Source: Desulfurococcaceae archaeon | GTDB taxonomy: Archaea; Thermoproteota; Thermoprotei_A; Sulfolobales; NBVN01 | Length of the DNA stretch: 41,060 nt | Direction: 5' to 3' | Assembly: GCA_020832985.1 (NCBI GenBank) | Contig: JAJHRE010000006.1 | Location: forward strand, 1 to 41,060 | Shown here: positions 14,185 through 21,764 of the stretch, piece after piece | Layout: each line of letters opens with the position of its first letter | Numbering within the stretch: the first letter of the stretch is position 1 | Program-made: the position numbers and the translations under genes | The notes under the pieces: model-generated | The model's input: the letters and a program-made list of their open reading frames with translations, nothing else | Told to the model about the DNA's origin: nothing | The model's database searches: none

Positions 14185-15255
14185 CTAGAGTGCAACTGCT
14201 TCTCTACCTATGAGTTCTATTAGCCTGTTAATACAATCGGTGGTCTTACAGAACACTCCAACATTTCCAACACGTACTTTGTTTAACCTCTTCTTCAGCA
14301 CCGCGTACCCAGCCACCATCTCGTCAAGGGTTGGAGATCTCAAGTATAATAACTTGAACTCTGGGAAGAAGGCTAACAACATGACTGGTACGTCCTTATC
14401 CACCCCTGCGAGGAGTTCTGCAAACTTCTCTAACTGGTCTACTTCGACGAGACCTGGTATGTATAGGAGTACTACCTCTAACACGACCCCCATATCATGT
14501 ATCATAGCTGGTAGTTCGAGGACCCACTTATTAGTAGTACCACAGAGGTATCTATAGGTCTCTTCGTAGTAAGCCTTCATATCTAACCATATTGAGTCTA
14601 AGCCAGCTTCGTAGAGAGTCTCAAGATTCCTCGGTGTTAACCCATACCCATTAGTCTCTATATGGACCCACATATCAGGAGCTTCCCTCTTAATCAACTT
14701 AAACACCTTGACGTAGAATACTGGTTGACAGTAGAGGTCACCACCAGTGAATGAGACTATATTCCTAGCTGGTCCATAACCCTGTGGAGACCACATAACC
14801 TTATCTAACGTAAGCTTCCCCGGACAGTAAGGCCCTTTAGACCCTGTCAAGATGCACATACCACAGTGAGCACAGAGGTCTGAAGCATGCCACATAGTCG
14901 CTCTCTCCCTAGACTCCCAAACAGTTACCCTCTCACGATACTTCAAGACCTCCTTAACCAGCTCTTCAGGACTATACCAATACCCTCTCGCTATCTGAGC
15001 GAAGTACCAGCTATGACATTTCAAGCAATTATGGTTACAACTACTCTGATAGATCGAGAGGTAGTCCTCAGGTCTAGAGAGTACTATGTCGTATATGAGT
15101 CTGTAGACCTCATCTCCTCGAACCCTCAACCCAGCCCTACATGGTAGTGTTAAGGCATTACCGACCTCTGTGAGACAACCACATGGTTCATACCCTTGAA
15201 CTCTCAACATGCAACTCAACATCTCCAACTCCCAACCTACATCAACCCTACACAC
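14185..15255 (-). CDS. Radical SAM protein, PflA-like, with extra iron-sulfur ligands
   Basis: 356 residues. The radical SAM cluster motif is CNHNCLKC (C-x3-C-x2-C) near residue 73, followed by the glycine-rich SAM-binding region FTGGDLYCQPVFY. Between them lies an insertion with four more cysteines, LCAHCGMCILTGSKGPYC, as in activating enzymes that bind an additional cluster. The strand HIETNGYGL and the later SIWLDMKAY match pyruvate-formate-lyase-activase relatives. The substrate is unknown. The N-terminal CGCLTEVGNALTLPC adds further cysteines. It stands alone between a protease relic and a PIN module. Start at ATG 15255. Confidence 0.75.
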   Translation of the reverse strand: MCRVDVGWELEMLSCMLRVQGYEPCGCLTEVGNALTLPCRAGLRVRGDEVYRLIYDIVLSRPEDYLSIYQSSCNHNCLKCHSWYFAQIARGYWYSPEELVKEVLKYRERVTVWESRERATMWHASDLCAHCGMCILTGSKGPYCPGKLTLDKVMWSPQGYGPARNIVSFTGGDLYCQPVFYVKVFKLIKREAPDMWVHIETNGYGLTPRNLETLYEAGLDSIWLDMKAYYEETYRYLCGTTNKWVLELPAMIHDMGVVLEVVLLYIPGLVEVDQLEKFAELLAGVDKDVPVMLLAFFPEFKLLYLRSPTLDEMVAGYAVLKKRLNKVRVGNVGVFCKTTDCINRLIELIGREAVAL

Positions 15256-15319
15256 CTTACATTTCTAAGGGTTCTATAGACACTTTAAGCCTATTCAGGG
15301 TAGAGAGAAGACCCATTAT

Positions 15320-15712
15320 TCAACTTATTGTTCTACTTTCTACTCCTAGCTGTTTAGATTTGCTGAGTAATTCTCTGTCTTCAGTTATCAACACCCCTCC
15401 TAACTTCTTGGCTGTATATAGGTATGCTGCATCATATACTGTAAGTCCGTGTTGACGTGCTGTCTCGTATATTTCTCGCATCTCTCTAATATCCGTACTT
15501 AATACCTTAATTTTACTCAAGATCCTCTCAGCATAACTGACAACCCTAGACACCTCTTCATCTCTAAGTAGACCTCTTCTGCTTAAGACTAGGATAGCGT
15601 TGAATGTCTCGTACTTCGCTAGGTCTATAGTGGTAGGGTTTTGTGGAGGTTTTAAACCACGGGTTAAACACATCTTAACAATGCTAGATGCGTCTAAAAC
15701 GTGAATTTGTAT
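15320..15712 (-). CDS. VapC-like PIN toxin without a standard start codon
   Basis: The PIN fold is complete only if read from upstream of the first ATG: IQIHVLDASSIVKM carries the first catalytic Asp, followed by IDLAKYETFNAILVL, the TVYDAAYLYTAKKLG signature and LITEDRELLSKS. The ATG at 15673 lies after the first Asp and would give an inactive 117-residue product. In the full frame no ATG, GTG or TTG precedes; ATA 15712 or ATT 15706 are the nearest candidates, giving about 130 residues. It follows the 179-aa gene by a few bases. It could be a live toxin with a rare start, or one disarmed by loss of its start codon. Confidence 0.65.
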   Translation of the reverse strand: MQIHVLDASSIVKMCLTRGLKPPQNPTTIDLAKYETFNAILVLSRRGLLRDEEVSRVVSYAERILSKIKVLSTDIREMREIYETARQHGLTVYDAAYLYTAKKLGGVLITEDRELLSKSKQLGVESRTIS

Positions 15713-15722
15713 GGCCGTAACT

Positions 15723-16262
15723 TCACACCTCTCTCGATAATCTGATACTCCTCATCAACTCGCTGAAGTCTATAGACTTAGCCCTCTCAGCTATACTCCT
15801 CCATAATCTAACGTCTGATAAAACCTCATTATACCAAGCCTTAAACCACCCCTCAAATTCCTCAATATCCTCAAACTTTAATGCGAAATCCACTAGTACC
15901 TCTTTAACATCCTGAAGTAACTCCTCAATCTTACGCTTCTCCTCAACAAAAGGCGTAAGCTCTACCTCTCCAACCTTATGCCTACTGATATAGTGTTCTA
16001 GCAGTCTTTCGAATTCGTCGAGGTTAACCCTTCCATCCCTCACACATTGGTTAATCACGGCATCAACCAGTGAGTAGAAGTCTTGGATTGGTAAGTCAGG
16101 CTTCAACCGTCTTGCTATACTTAACCCTCTCTTAACAACATTAATCATATCAATGGATTTCAGATTATACTTCCCCCGGAGCATCCTCAAAAAATCCTGA
16201 TATCCTGGTAAGGTACTGAGCTTAGCTGGACTAACATCCGACACTACGGAAAGATGTGACAT
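15723..16262 (-). CDS. 179-aa helical protein, putative antitoxin of an unusual PIN module
   Basis: The gene sits exactly where a VapB should, ending about 10 bases before the PIN frame. It is more than twice the usual antitoxin length and has no RHH or AbrB opening. Residues 1-110 are helical (FLRMLRGKYNLKSIDMI, LPIQDFYSLVDAVINQC), and residues 111-150 carry KRKIEELLQDVKEVLVD. Only the last stretch, KSIDFSELMRSIRLSREV, resembles the toxin-binding tail of VapB proteins. My reading is a new antitoxin type in which a VapB-like tail is joined to another helical domain. It has ATG 16262 as start. The N-terminal domain is unrecognised. Confidence 0.6.
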   Translation of the reverse strand: MSHLSVVSDVSPAKLSTLPGYQDFLRMLRGKYNLKSIDMINVVKRGLSIARRLKPDLPIQDFYSLVDAVINQCVRDGRVNLDEFERLLEHYISRHKVGEVELTPFVEEKRKIEELLQDVKEVLVDFALKFEDIEEFEGWFKAWYNEVLSDVRLWRSIAERAKSIDFSELMRSIRLSREV

Positions 16263-16455
16263 GCCCTATCCACGTTTCGTATATGACGTCAGAACTTAAA
16301 ACGTTTTCGACTAAACGTGACATAACATGATGACGTATCTCCACGAACGTCTCCTTCTGTCAACGACCCGTTGGATAGAACGAAGGAAGTGTCGAGTGCG
16401 TTTCACCTCTAACGGTACTTGATGATGTTTGTGATTCTGTTAGAGGGGTTGGGCC

Positions 16456-16557
16456 TCAATGTGGGCTCATCAGCTTCACCCACACCTCATGGGCCTCAGT
16501 CGAGCCTAACGCCACAGGACTCCCATCTGAGGGTGTAGGTTCATCACCACTTAGCAC
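16456..16557 (-). pseudogene. GC-rich relic, possibly the 3' end of a tnpB element
   Basis: One frame reads VLSGDEPTPSDG and then GSTEAHEVWVKLMSPH, similar in flavour to the loose C-terminal tails of archaeal TnpB proteins; the preceding bases also read HCGEM in another frame, as in a zinc finger end. The patch (16420-16560) is markedly GC-rich and contains TGTGGG/CCCACA pairing and a repeated GGGCCTCA. It may instead be a structured RNA relic. No transposase core remains. The rest of 16263-16578 holds no other gene. Confidence 0.3.
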
Positions 16558-16578
16558 ATCTCACCGCAGTGCGGGTCA

Positions 16579-16938
16579 TTAGGGGTTTAAACCTCCTAAC
16601 ACTCCTACCTGTGAACGGGTCTCTAGAAAAGCATTGATAACTTCACCCTCACTAGTTTCACAAGGTTCTCTAAGAGGATTATCAAAATACAGCTTCTTAC
16701 TCTTCTCACCAAACTCATAAACAACGTTAAACATGCTCATTTCGGACCCAGAAGTATGCTCAGGTACGAAGACAAAGCCTCTAAAAGTAATCTTAATACT
16801 GTTTCCATTAACCTCTATAAACGTCTTGACCAAGTCGTTCAAGTAGTTAAGCTCACAACCATTAACATATTCCTTAAAGCTACAGGTAAAACTCTTAGAC
16901 TCTTCAAAAGCTTTGAGCAAGCCAACGATAAGATTCAT
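16579..16938 (-). CDS. Hypothetical protein, 119 aa, possibly one gene with the small frame upstream
   Basis: The protein starts MNLIVGLLKAFEESKS and has a beta-rich middle (NSIKITFRGFVFVPEH, MFNVVYEFGEKSKKLYF). It is not recognised. Its start overlaps a 38-residue frame at 16904-17020 that has the better ribosome site, so the two may be one gene split by a frameshift. Near its 3' end a different frame (about 16560-16625) reads RDPFTGRSVRRFKPLM, close to the retropepsin family tail VDPVTGRLIKGLPLML, so the end of this gene appears to have been joined to a protease relic. Confidence 0.45.
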   Translation of the reverse strand: MNLIVGLLKAFEESKSFTCSFKEYVNGCELNYLNDLVKTFIEVNGNSIKITFRGFVFVPEHTSGSEMSMFNVVYEFGEKSKKLYFDNPLREPCETSEGEVINAFLETRSQVGVLGGLNP

Positions 16939-17020
16939 TAAGAGTTGCCACAGCTAGCTTACAACAATTATTGGAATTATCAACAAACACTTCATAATAT
17001 TCTAACAAAGCTTTGTCCAT
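16904..17020 (-). CDS. Small 38-aa frame upstream of and overlapping the 119-aa gene
   Basis: ATG 17020 is preceded by the Shine-Dalgarno-like AAGGTGGGG and a TATA-like CAATTTAAGC about 30 bases further up. It reads MDKALLEYYEVFVDNSNNCC, then KLAVATLNES. After about 28 residues the other frame (from 16938) continues as a better protein. Either the two are translation-coupled or a single frameshift separates the true N-terminus from the rest. Confidence 0.35.
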   Translation of the reverse strand: MDKALLEYYEVFVDNSNNCCKLAVATLNESYRWLAQSF

Positions 17021-17099
17021 GCTAGACCCCACCTTGTTATAGTTGCTTAAATTGTAACTATATGGCATTAATAGATTTGTCACTGAGGTGGGTTGTTGT

Positions 17100-18074
17100 T
17101 TAGATCTTGAGCTCTATGAAATGGGGCTTCATGCTGTACTTTAGTTCTGAGTCTCTATGTCTTGGTTTTTCCAGTATGAATAGCTTTTCGTGGTATATTA
17201 ATAGGAAGTCCCTGTCTCTTAGCCTGCTCCAAACTTCTCTAGTTGTTTTCATCTTGTGCTGAACTTTTATCACTTCTTCTTTTAAGACAAAGCCTACGTC
17301 GAGAAGTGTCATCAATGCGTAGTGAGTTATTGGTACGTAGTGCTTCTTGACCCTCGTATCTCCGATTAGTATGCCTAGCACTCCGCCAGGCTTTAACACT
17401 CTGTAAATCTCTTTTGCTACTTGCCTAAAGAGTGTTAGGTACTCCTCTAGGCTTGTAGTTCTAGAGAGGTCCCCCTCAATCCTCTGTTCACCATATTCAA
17501 TAATGTTAAAGTATGGTGGGTGAGTAGCCACCAAGTCTATGGAGTTATCAGGTATCTTATCGAGTTTCCTAGCATCTCCATGGTAAACCTTGTACCAAGC
17601 GCTGCTAGAAACACTAGTTACACTACTACTATTCTTAGCATAGTCAATTAGGCTCTTAGGCTTTTTCTCGTGTAAAGCCTTCATAAGGTAGTAAAGCCTG
17701 TGATGAGTTAAGATAACAGCGTTATAGTTTATGTCTACAGCTATACAGTTTCTACCAAGGAGTAAAGCCTCTATACATGTTGTTCCAGAGCCTACCATAG
17801 GGTCTAGAACAGTTTCACCAGGGTTAGTATACTTCAGCATCAAGGCACGAGGTATTTGAGGAGCCCAATTACCCCTATAATCACCTCTATGAGTAGCCCA
17901 AGAACCTCTCTCAGGAAAACTCCAAACAGTTGTAGAAACATCTGTCAACTCTTCAGGTAGAGGTTCAAGCCTCTTAACCTCTATAGGCTCGAGAGAAATT
18001 ATCTGATCTTCAATAACAATAGTTTTATGCTTAGAAACAAAGTCTAAGTACTCCTCTACAGAAACTTCCCTCAT
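17100..18074 (-). CDS. DNA methyltransferase (amino-methylating) with permuted motif order
   Basis: 324 residues. The segment resembling motif X (NWAPQIPRALMLKYT) runs into motif I DPMVGSGTT (residues 91-99), and the catalytic motif IV is THPPYF (184-189) about 90 residues later, then EIYRVLKPGGVLGILIGDTR. This order (X-I-IV) places it with N6-adenine or N4-cytosine methyltransferases of the gamma/alpha kind and not the beta class. The catalytic tetrapeptide is HPPY instead of the common D/S/N-PPY. It could be the protective half of a restriction system. The upstream gene ends three bases before its start (ATG 18074), implying one operon. Confidence 0.75.
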   Translation of the reverse strand: MREVSVEEYLDFVSKHKTIVIEDQIISLEPIEVKRLEPLPEELTDVSTTVWSFPERGSWATHRGDYRGNWAPQIPRALMLKYTNPGETVLDPMVGSGTTCIEALLLGRNCIAVDINYNAVILTHHRLYYLMKALHEKKPKSLIDYAKNSSSVTSVSSSAWYKVYHGDARKLDKIPDNSIDLVATHPPYFNIIEYGEQRIEGDLSRTTSLEEYLTLFRQVAKEIYRVLKPGGVLGILIGDTRVKKHYVPITHYALMTLLDVGFVLKEEVIKVQHKMKTTREVWSRLRDRDFLLIYHEKLFILEKPRHRDSELKYSMKPHFIELKI

Positions 18075-18077
18075 ACT

Positions 18078-18701
18078 TTAAAACCTTATAACACGCCTTA
18101 TTTCAGAAATTGTAAATCCAGCTTCAAGAAGAGCATAAACAGCTAAACTCATTTTAGAGCCTAGGTACTTTGGAGGTGGATAGTTAGTATCCTCTTGAAG
18201 ACCTATCCACTTAAGTGTTGCAAGAAACTTCTTAATTTCGATCTTCAAATCATTGCTCAATGCATTGAAGTAATGATTAATTGTGTTATCAATACTCCAT
18301 CTATCTCTTAAAAGTCTTATTGTTGCATTAATAAGGTATTCATCTATTGTACTGTGTTTTTTCTTCAATTCTGCAAACATTTTACCTAAGTCATCATGCG
18401 TAGGTATTTTTACTTGAGGGCTGAGATTGGGAGAATATCTCCAAACCCTAAAATCGCATTCAGTTTTACTGTCAGGTATAGCTATCAACACCATATAGTC
18501 ATTTATTTTCTCAACTAAAATAAGTCTAGGAGACCTATCTCTACAGACCCCAAGCTTCGCATCTAGCTCGTTCCTCACATTTCCAGGTGGTGGTAGTTTA
18601 TCTATAATACCTACACCATTTATATATCGCTTCTCATTAAGTGCTTTCAGCACTTCATTCTCATTCCAGCTCATACAGTCCCGCTTCTCATATTGATTCA
18701 C
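18078..18701 (-). CDS. Unknown 207-aa protein co-transcribed with a DNA methyltransferase
   Basis: It precedes the methyltransferase by three bases on the same strand, the usual place for a restriction enzyme or specificity partner. No PD-(D/E)xK motif is clear: the closest segment, NELDAKLGVCRDRSPRLILVEK, has acidic residues but not the full spacing. The C-terminus (YLGSKMSLAVYALLEAG, FTISEIRRVIRF) looks like a small helix-turn-helix. The start may be ATG 18701 or the Met near residue 10. It is probably functionally linked to methylation; nuclease or DNA-recognition roles are both open. Confidence 0.55.
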   Translation of the reverse strand: MNQYEKRDCMSWNENEVLKALNEKRYINGVGIIDKLPPPGNVRNELDAKLGVCRDRSPRLILVEKINDYMVLIAIPDSKTECDFRVWRYSPNLSPQVKIPTHDDLGKMFAELKKKHSTIDEYLINATIRLLRDRWSIDNTINHYFNALSNDLKIEIKKFLATLKWIGLQEDTNYPPPKYLGSKMSLAVYALLEAGFTISEIRRVIRF

Positions 18702-18765
18702 TCTAAACTTTATTATCCTTAGGAGAAATATAAACAGATCGATCGCTCAAGAGAAGGTAATACCA

Positions 18766-19036
18766 TTGACCAATTGGTTGATACCTATAATAGAGGATAA
18801 TTGGGGGATTATTAAGAGGAGAAATATTTACGGAGCTCCTGAAAACAGCGTCGCACTAAATCTTATCAAAAGAGAGGATAACATTATTTTCTATATTGTT
18901 AAGAAGGACTCTAAAAACTTGGAGGCAAAATTGTTGGTATATATAGAACCATTTGTGTGGTGGTAGGTTTAGATATCAGGTAGATCTTGAGGGTAAGAGG
19001 AAGAACTTTATCTTGAGGGTACGTAAGGGTAGGTGA
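18766..19036 (+). pseudogene. Broken EVE/PUA-like domain gene
   Basis: From TTG 18766 the frame reads TNWLIPIIEDNWGIIKR, IYGAPENSVALNLIK and DNIIFYIVKKDSKNL, the pattern of the EVE domain (W near the start, G-x-P in the middle, GD-x-x-FY). It stops at 18966 after 66 residues, about half a domain. The other frame continues RFRYQVDLEGKRKNF to 19036, suggesting a frameshift. EVE domains bind modified DNA or RNA bases and are often found with modification-dependent restriction. It is divergent from the methyltransferase operon, in keeping with that role. Confidence 0.55.
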
Positions 19037-19037
19037 T

Positions 19038-19385
19038 ATGGTATTTATTAAAGTAATCTTCGGTAGTTCTGAAGATATGAAAGAACTACCTAGTTCTAGT
19101 GTTCATCTTGTAGTTACTTCACCTCCTTACTTTAACACACCATTCGACTTCCCTAGACTCTTCAACTCTTATGAAGAATTCTTAAAGATGTTAAGGAATG
19201 TAGGGAGAGAGGTCTTTAGAGTACTCCAACCTGTAGACTCTACAATCCATTCGAGAGTAGTTGTTTATAGTATCCGGAGTTTCAAGACCACCCTCAACTC
19301 ATCTCTAAACAAAACCTCTAATAGTAAATTAAAACTTACTGTCATAGCTATAGGGATATTAACTTACTTACATAAACTACAGTAA
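19038..19385 (+). pseudogene. Second DNA methyltransferase, N-terminal fragment
   Basis: The first 65 residues have the start of a beta-class amino-methyltransferase: GSSEDMKELPSSSVHLV, motif IV TSPPYF and FLKMLRNVGREVFRVL. After VLQP (about 19238) the sequence turns into an unrelated Ser/Thr/Lys-rich frame that ends at 19385, so the target domain and SAM site are missing. ATG 19038 is preceded by GGTAGGTGAT. It is a truncated gene; the fragment cannot bind SAM. Confidence 0.65.
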
Positions 19386-19413
19386 TGTTAAGTATAGAGT
19401 ATTAGGGGTAGTT

Positions 19414-20463
19414 ATGGAGATTGTTAAGAGTGTTGATGTGAGAGGGTTTAGAGGTATTAGAGGGTTTAGAGAACCTCTTGAGTTAGGGAGGTTTAACGTA
19501 CTTATCAGTAGGAACTGCAGTGGTAAGACAGTAGTTCTACAAGCACTTTACTTAGTAGCGATGCCTTTCTACGGTTTTAGTATCCCGCCATATGATATGT
19601 CAGCTAGTGACTATATTGAGAAACTTGTTGGAGGTAGAGATCATTTAATCTATGGTTACTCAGGTACAGCAACTATTGATTACAGGTTAGGAGTGGGAGG
19701 GGAGCTTAAGAACGTACCCTACGGTTACAGTCCTCATACATTCGATGTAGGCCGTATAGATAACCTCCAGGTAAGTATATCACCTAACGGTGTAGAGGTT
19801 AAGACTAAGATATCGTCGAAGGAGGTTGAGATTAGCTTAACAGGTGATAACTACGTCCAATTAATTAAGTCATTAAACCCTAGGAGTCCCACCCTAGCCA
19901 TCTACATACCTAATGACAGCAACACTTACGAACTACTGCATAGCTATGTTTGTAAGAATATTGATGGTGTTGTCAGTGATGAACTCCATACTAAAGTATT
20001 TAAATACTTAACAGGAGTCATCTACGACAGATTTACTGAAGTCATCCCTAGACGTAACGAACTTTACGTTAGGAAGGAGGTTAGAGGTACTACATCATCA
20101 TATGTTGGGCTTAAAGACATCGGTGAAGGTGTTAAGAGATTCATACTAACATACCTCACTGTAGAACATCTTAAACCACCACTGATCCTATGGGATGATG
20201 TTGAAGTCTCCCTACACCCAAACCTCTTAGAAACAACCCTGAAATGGCTTGCTGACTCAGGGAGGCAGGTAGTGATAGCCACACAGTATTGATGTTTTAG
20301 AGACTGTGATACGGATCGAACCTAAGGATGCTAGAGTAATACTGTTGAGGAAGGATAATAGTGATGTAGTCCACCATAAACCCTCGAACTCAACATAGTT
20401 AGAGAAATCCTTAATAAAGGACTTAATTTAAGGGTGTTAATTGATACTGTAATACCGTATTGA
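19414..20463 (+). pseudogene. RecF/AAA15-like ATPase, broken by two frameshifts
   Basis: The first frame (ATG 19414, 292 residues) opens VDVRGFRGIRGF and has a degenerate Walker A SRNCSGKT (residues 32-39, Ser in place of the first Gly). Near its end it has Walker B-like LILWDDVEVSLHP and VVIATQ. At 20281-20290 the expected ATHS is lost: the bases GCCACACAGT lack two bases. Another frame continues SIDVLETVIRIEPKDARVILL to about 20385, and a third gives LELNIVREILNKGLNLRV to the stop at 20463. Restored, it would be about 348 residues. Two indels in coding sequence suggest decay, though sequencing errors cannot be excluded. Confidence 0.7.
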
Positions 20464-20482
20464 GTTAGTAGTACCACAGTAA

Positions 20483-20755
20483 TTATCGCTTAACTAATGT
20501 ACGTAACCCCCTCAATATCTTATTCATAAGTTCTGAGTTAGGGGTATGTCTTGAGTATAGTTCTAACTCGTAGTTAGTTATGAATGTTCTTACTAATTCG
20601 TAGGCAGGGTTAGTGAATACGTTCTTAACCCTTACTAAGAACTCACATAGTGTTTCTGAAGGCTTAGGTGGTTCTACATACCTACTGATTAAGTCTACGA
20701 ACCTACGGTAAGTTCTAAAGAGTTTAGACTCTCTAAAAGTAATACCTACGTAAGT
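20483..20755 (-). pseudogene. DUF4129-type C-terminal fragment fused downstream of a broken ABC gene
   Basis: The frame reads FRTYRRFVDLISRYVEPPKPSE at its start, then TLCEFLVRVKNVF, LVRTFITNYELELYS and a basic end LRTLVKR. This is the pattern of the DUF4129 domain: the E-T-x-x-E-F element and the late Y-E-x-x-x-YS element, usually at the end of transglutaminase-like membrane proteins. Everything upstream of the domain is missing. It abuts the truncated ABC ATPase in a different frame, so a deletion between two formerly separate genes probably joined them. Confidence 0.5.
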
Positions 20756-21074
20756 ACAGTGGTAATGTGATGTTCTCAAGAGCTGTTAAGTGGGGTATTA
20801 AGTTAAACGTCTGAGGTATTATACCTAACTCCTTAAGCCTTAATGATGATGCTTCAGAATCAGTTAATACTTTAGAATCCCTACCTAAGACTACCAACTC
20901 ACCACGGTCAGCACGTTCTAGTAGGCCTACTAACTTAACTAGGGTTGTCTTACCACTACCAGACCTACCTACAATACCTACGACATCACCTTCATTAACG
21001 ACTAAGTTAATACCTCTTAACACGTAATTACCGTTGTAGGACTTCCAAACATCCTTAAGTAGTACTAATACCAT
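20733..21074 (-). pseudogene. ABC transporter ATP-binding protein, truncated after the Q-loop
   Basis: 113 residues starting at 21074: LKDVWKSYNGNYVLRGI, Walker A GRSGSGKTT (near residues 37-45), the Q-loop in IIPQTFNLIPHLTALENI and then LPLYLR. This matches the first half of a LolD/MacB-type exporter ATPase. The LSGGQ signature, Walker B and H-loop are absent, so it cannot hydrolyse ATP. A TATA-like ATTTTAAGTCC lies at about 21091-21101. The break is at about 20745-20755, where the DUF4129 fragment begins. Confidence 0.75.
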
Positions 21075-21167
21075 ACATGTAATTTTACCTAGAAGGACTT
21101 AAAATACTGATTCCCTAGGTAGGAAAATTTAATAGTTGGTAAGTGGATTAATTACTGGTTAGTAGGT

Positions 21168-21764
21168 TTGAATGTGTTGAGGGGTATATCACCGGTACTA
21201 ACTACTATGGTGTTAGTAGGTGCTGTATTAGTCATAGGTGTTTCATTCATGTCCTACGTAGTTATACTCAGTAATAGTCAGAGGGTTGAGGCATACATAC
21301 GTAGCTTAGTTGCTGATAAAGCATTAAACACTGTAATGTATTTAGAGAGAGTTGTTGATTACGGTGATAAGGTCTCACTATATGTAGGTATGGTTAACAT
21401 CTTAAATGAGAGTACTACATACTACATAACAACATTTAAAACTGATTACTACGGACTACAGGCTAAAGTGTATAGGTCTTTAACGACATCAGTAAGTTAC
21501 TTCAACGGCAGTAAATTCATTGACTTAAGTCCTACATCCGTAGATTCGGGTAAGGTCTACATAGTTAGTTTATCAGGTGATTACGTACCGTTAAGTATAG
21601 GTACTGTAAATATCTACGGATACATATACAGACATACAGGACTTATAAACGTAACATTTAGTAAGTCATCACTCGATACTGACGACTACGTAGTTATCAT
21701 GTTGTTAGTAGGTGTAGGTGATGAGTACTACGAATTACTACAGTTAAGTGTTAAGGTGGTGTAA
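21168..21764 (+). CDS. Type IV pilin-like protein
   Basis: 198 residues with a class III signal peptide: short basic N-terminus NVLRG, then the hydrophobic helix ISPVLTTMVLVGAVLVIG, which would be cut after the Gly and form the filament core. The rest is a beta-rich, Tyr/Ser-rich globular part with possible N-glycosylation sites (NES, NGS, NVT). No ATG is near; TTG 21168 or GTG 21174 is the start. A TATA-like AAATTTAATAG lies about 40 bases upstream. It is immediately followed by a second pilin-like gene. Likely part of an adhesive pilus or other surface filament; assembly genes are not in the window. Confidence 0.7.
   Translation: MNVLRGISPVLTTMVLVGAVLVIGVSFMSYVVILSNSQRVEAYIRSLVADKALNTVMYLERVVDYGDKVSLYVGMVNILNESTTYYITTFKTDYYGLQAKVYRSLTTSVSYFNGSKFIDLSPTSVDSGKVYIVSLSGDYVPLSIGTVNIYGYIYRHTGLINVTFSKSSLDTDDYVVIMLLVGVGDEYYELLQLSVKVV

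Noticed and set aside
17581-17650. Serine-rich stretch in the methyltransferase as a possible frameshift
   Set aside because: Frame and motifs continue correctly on both sides; it is an ordinary linker between motif I and motif IV.
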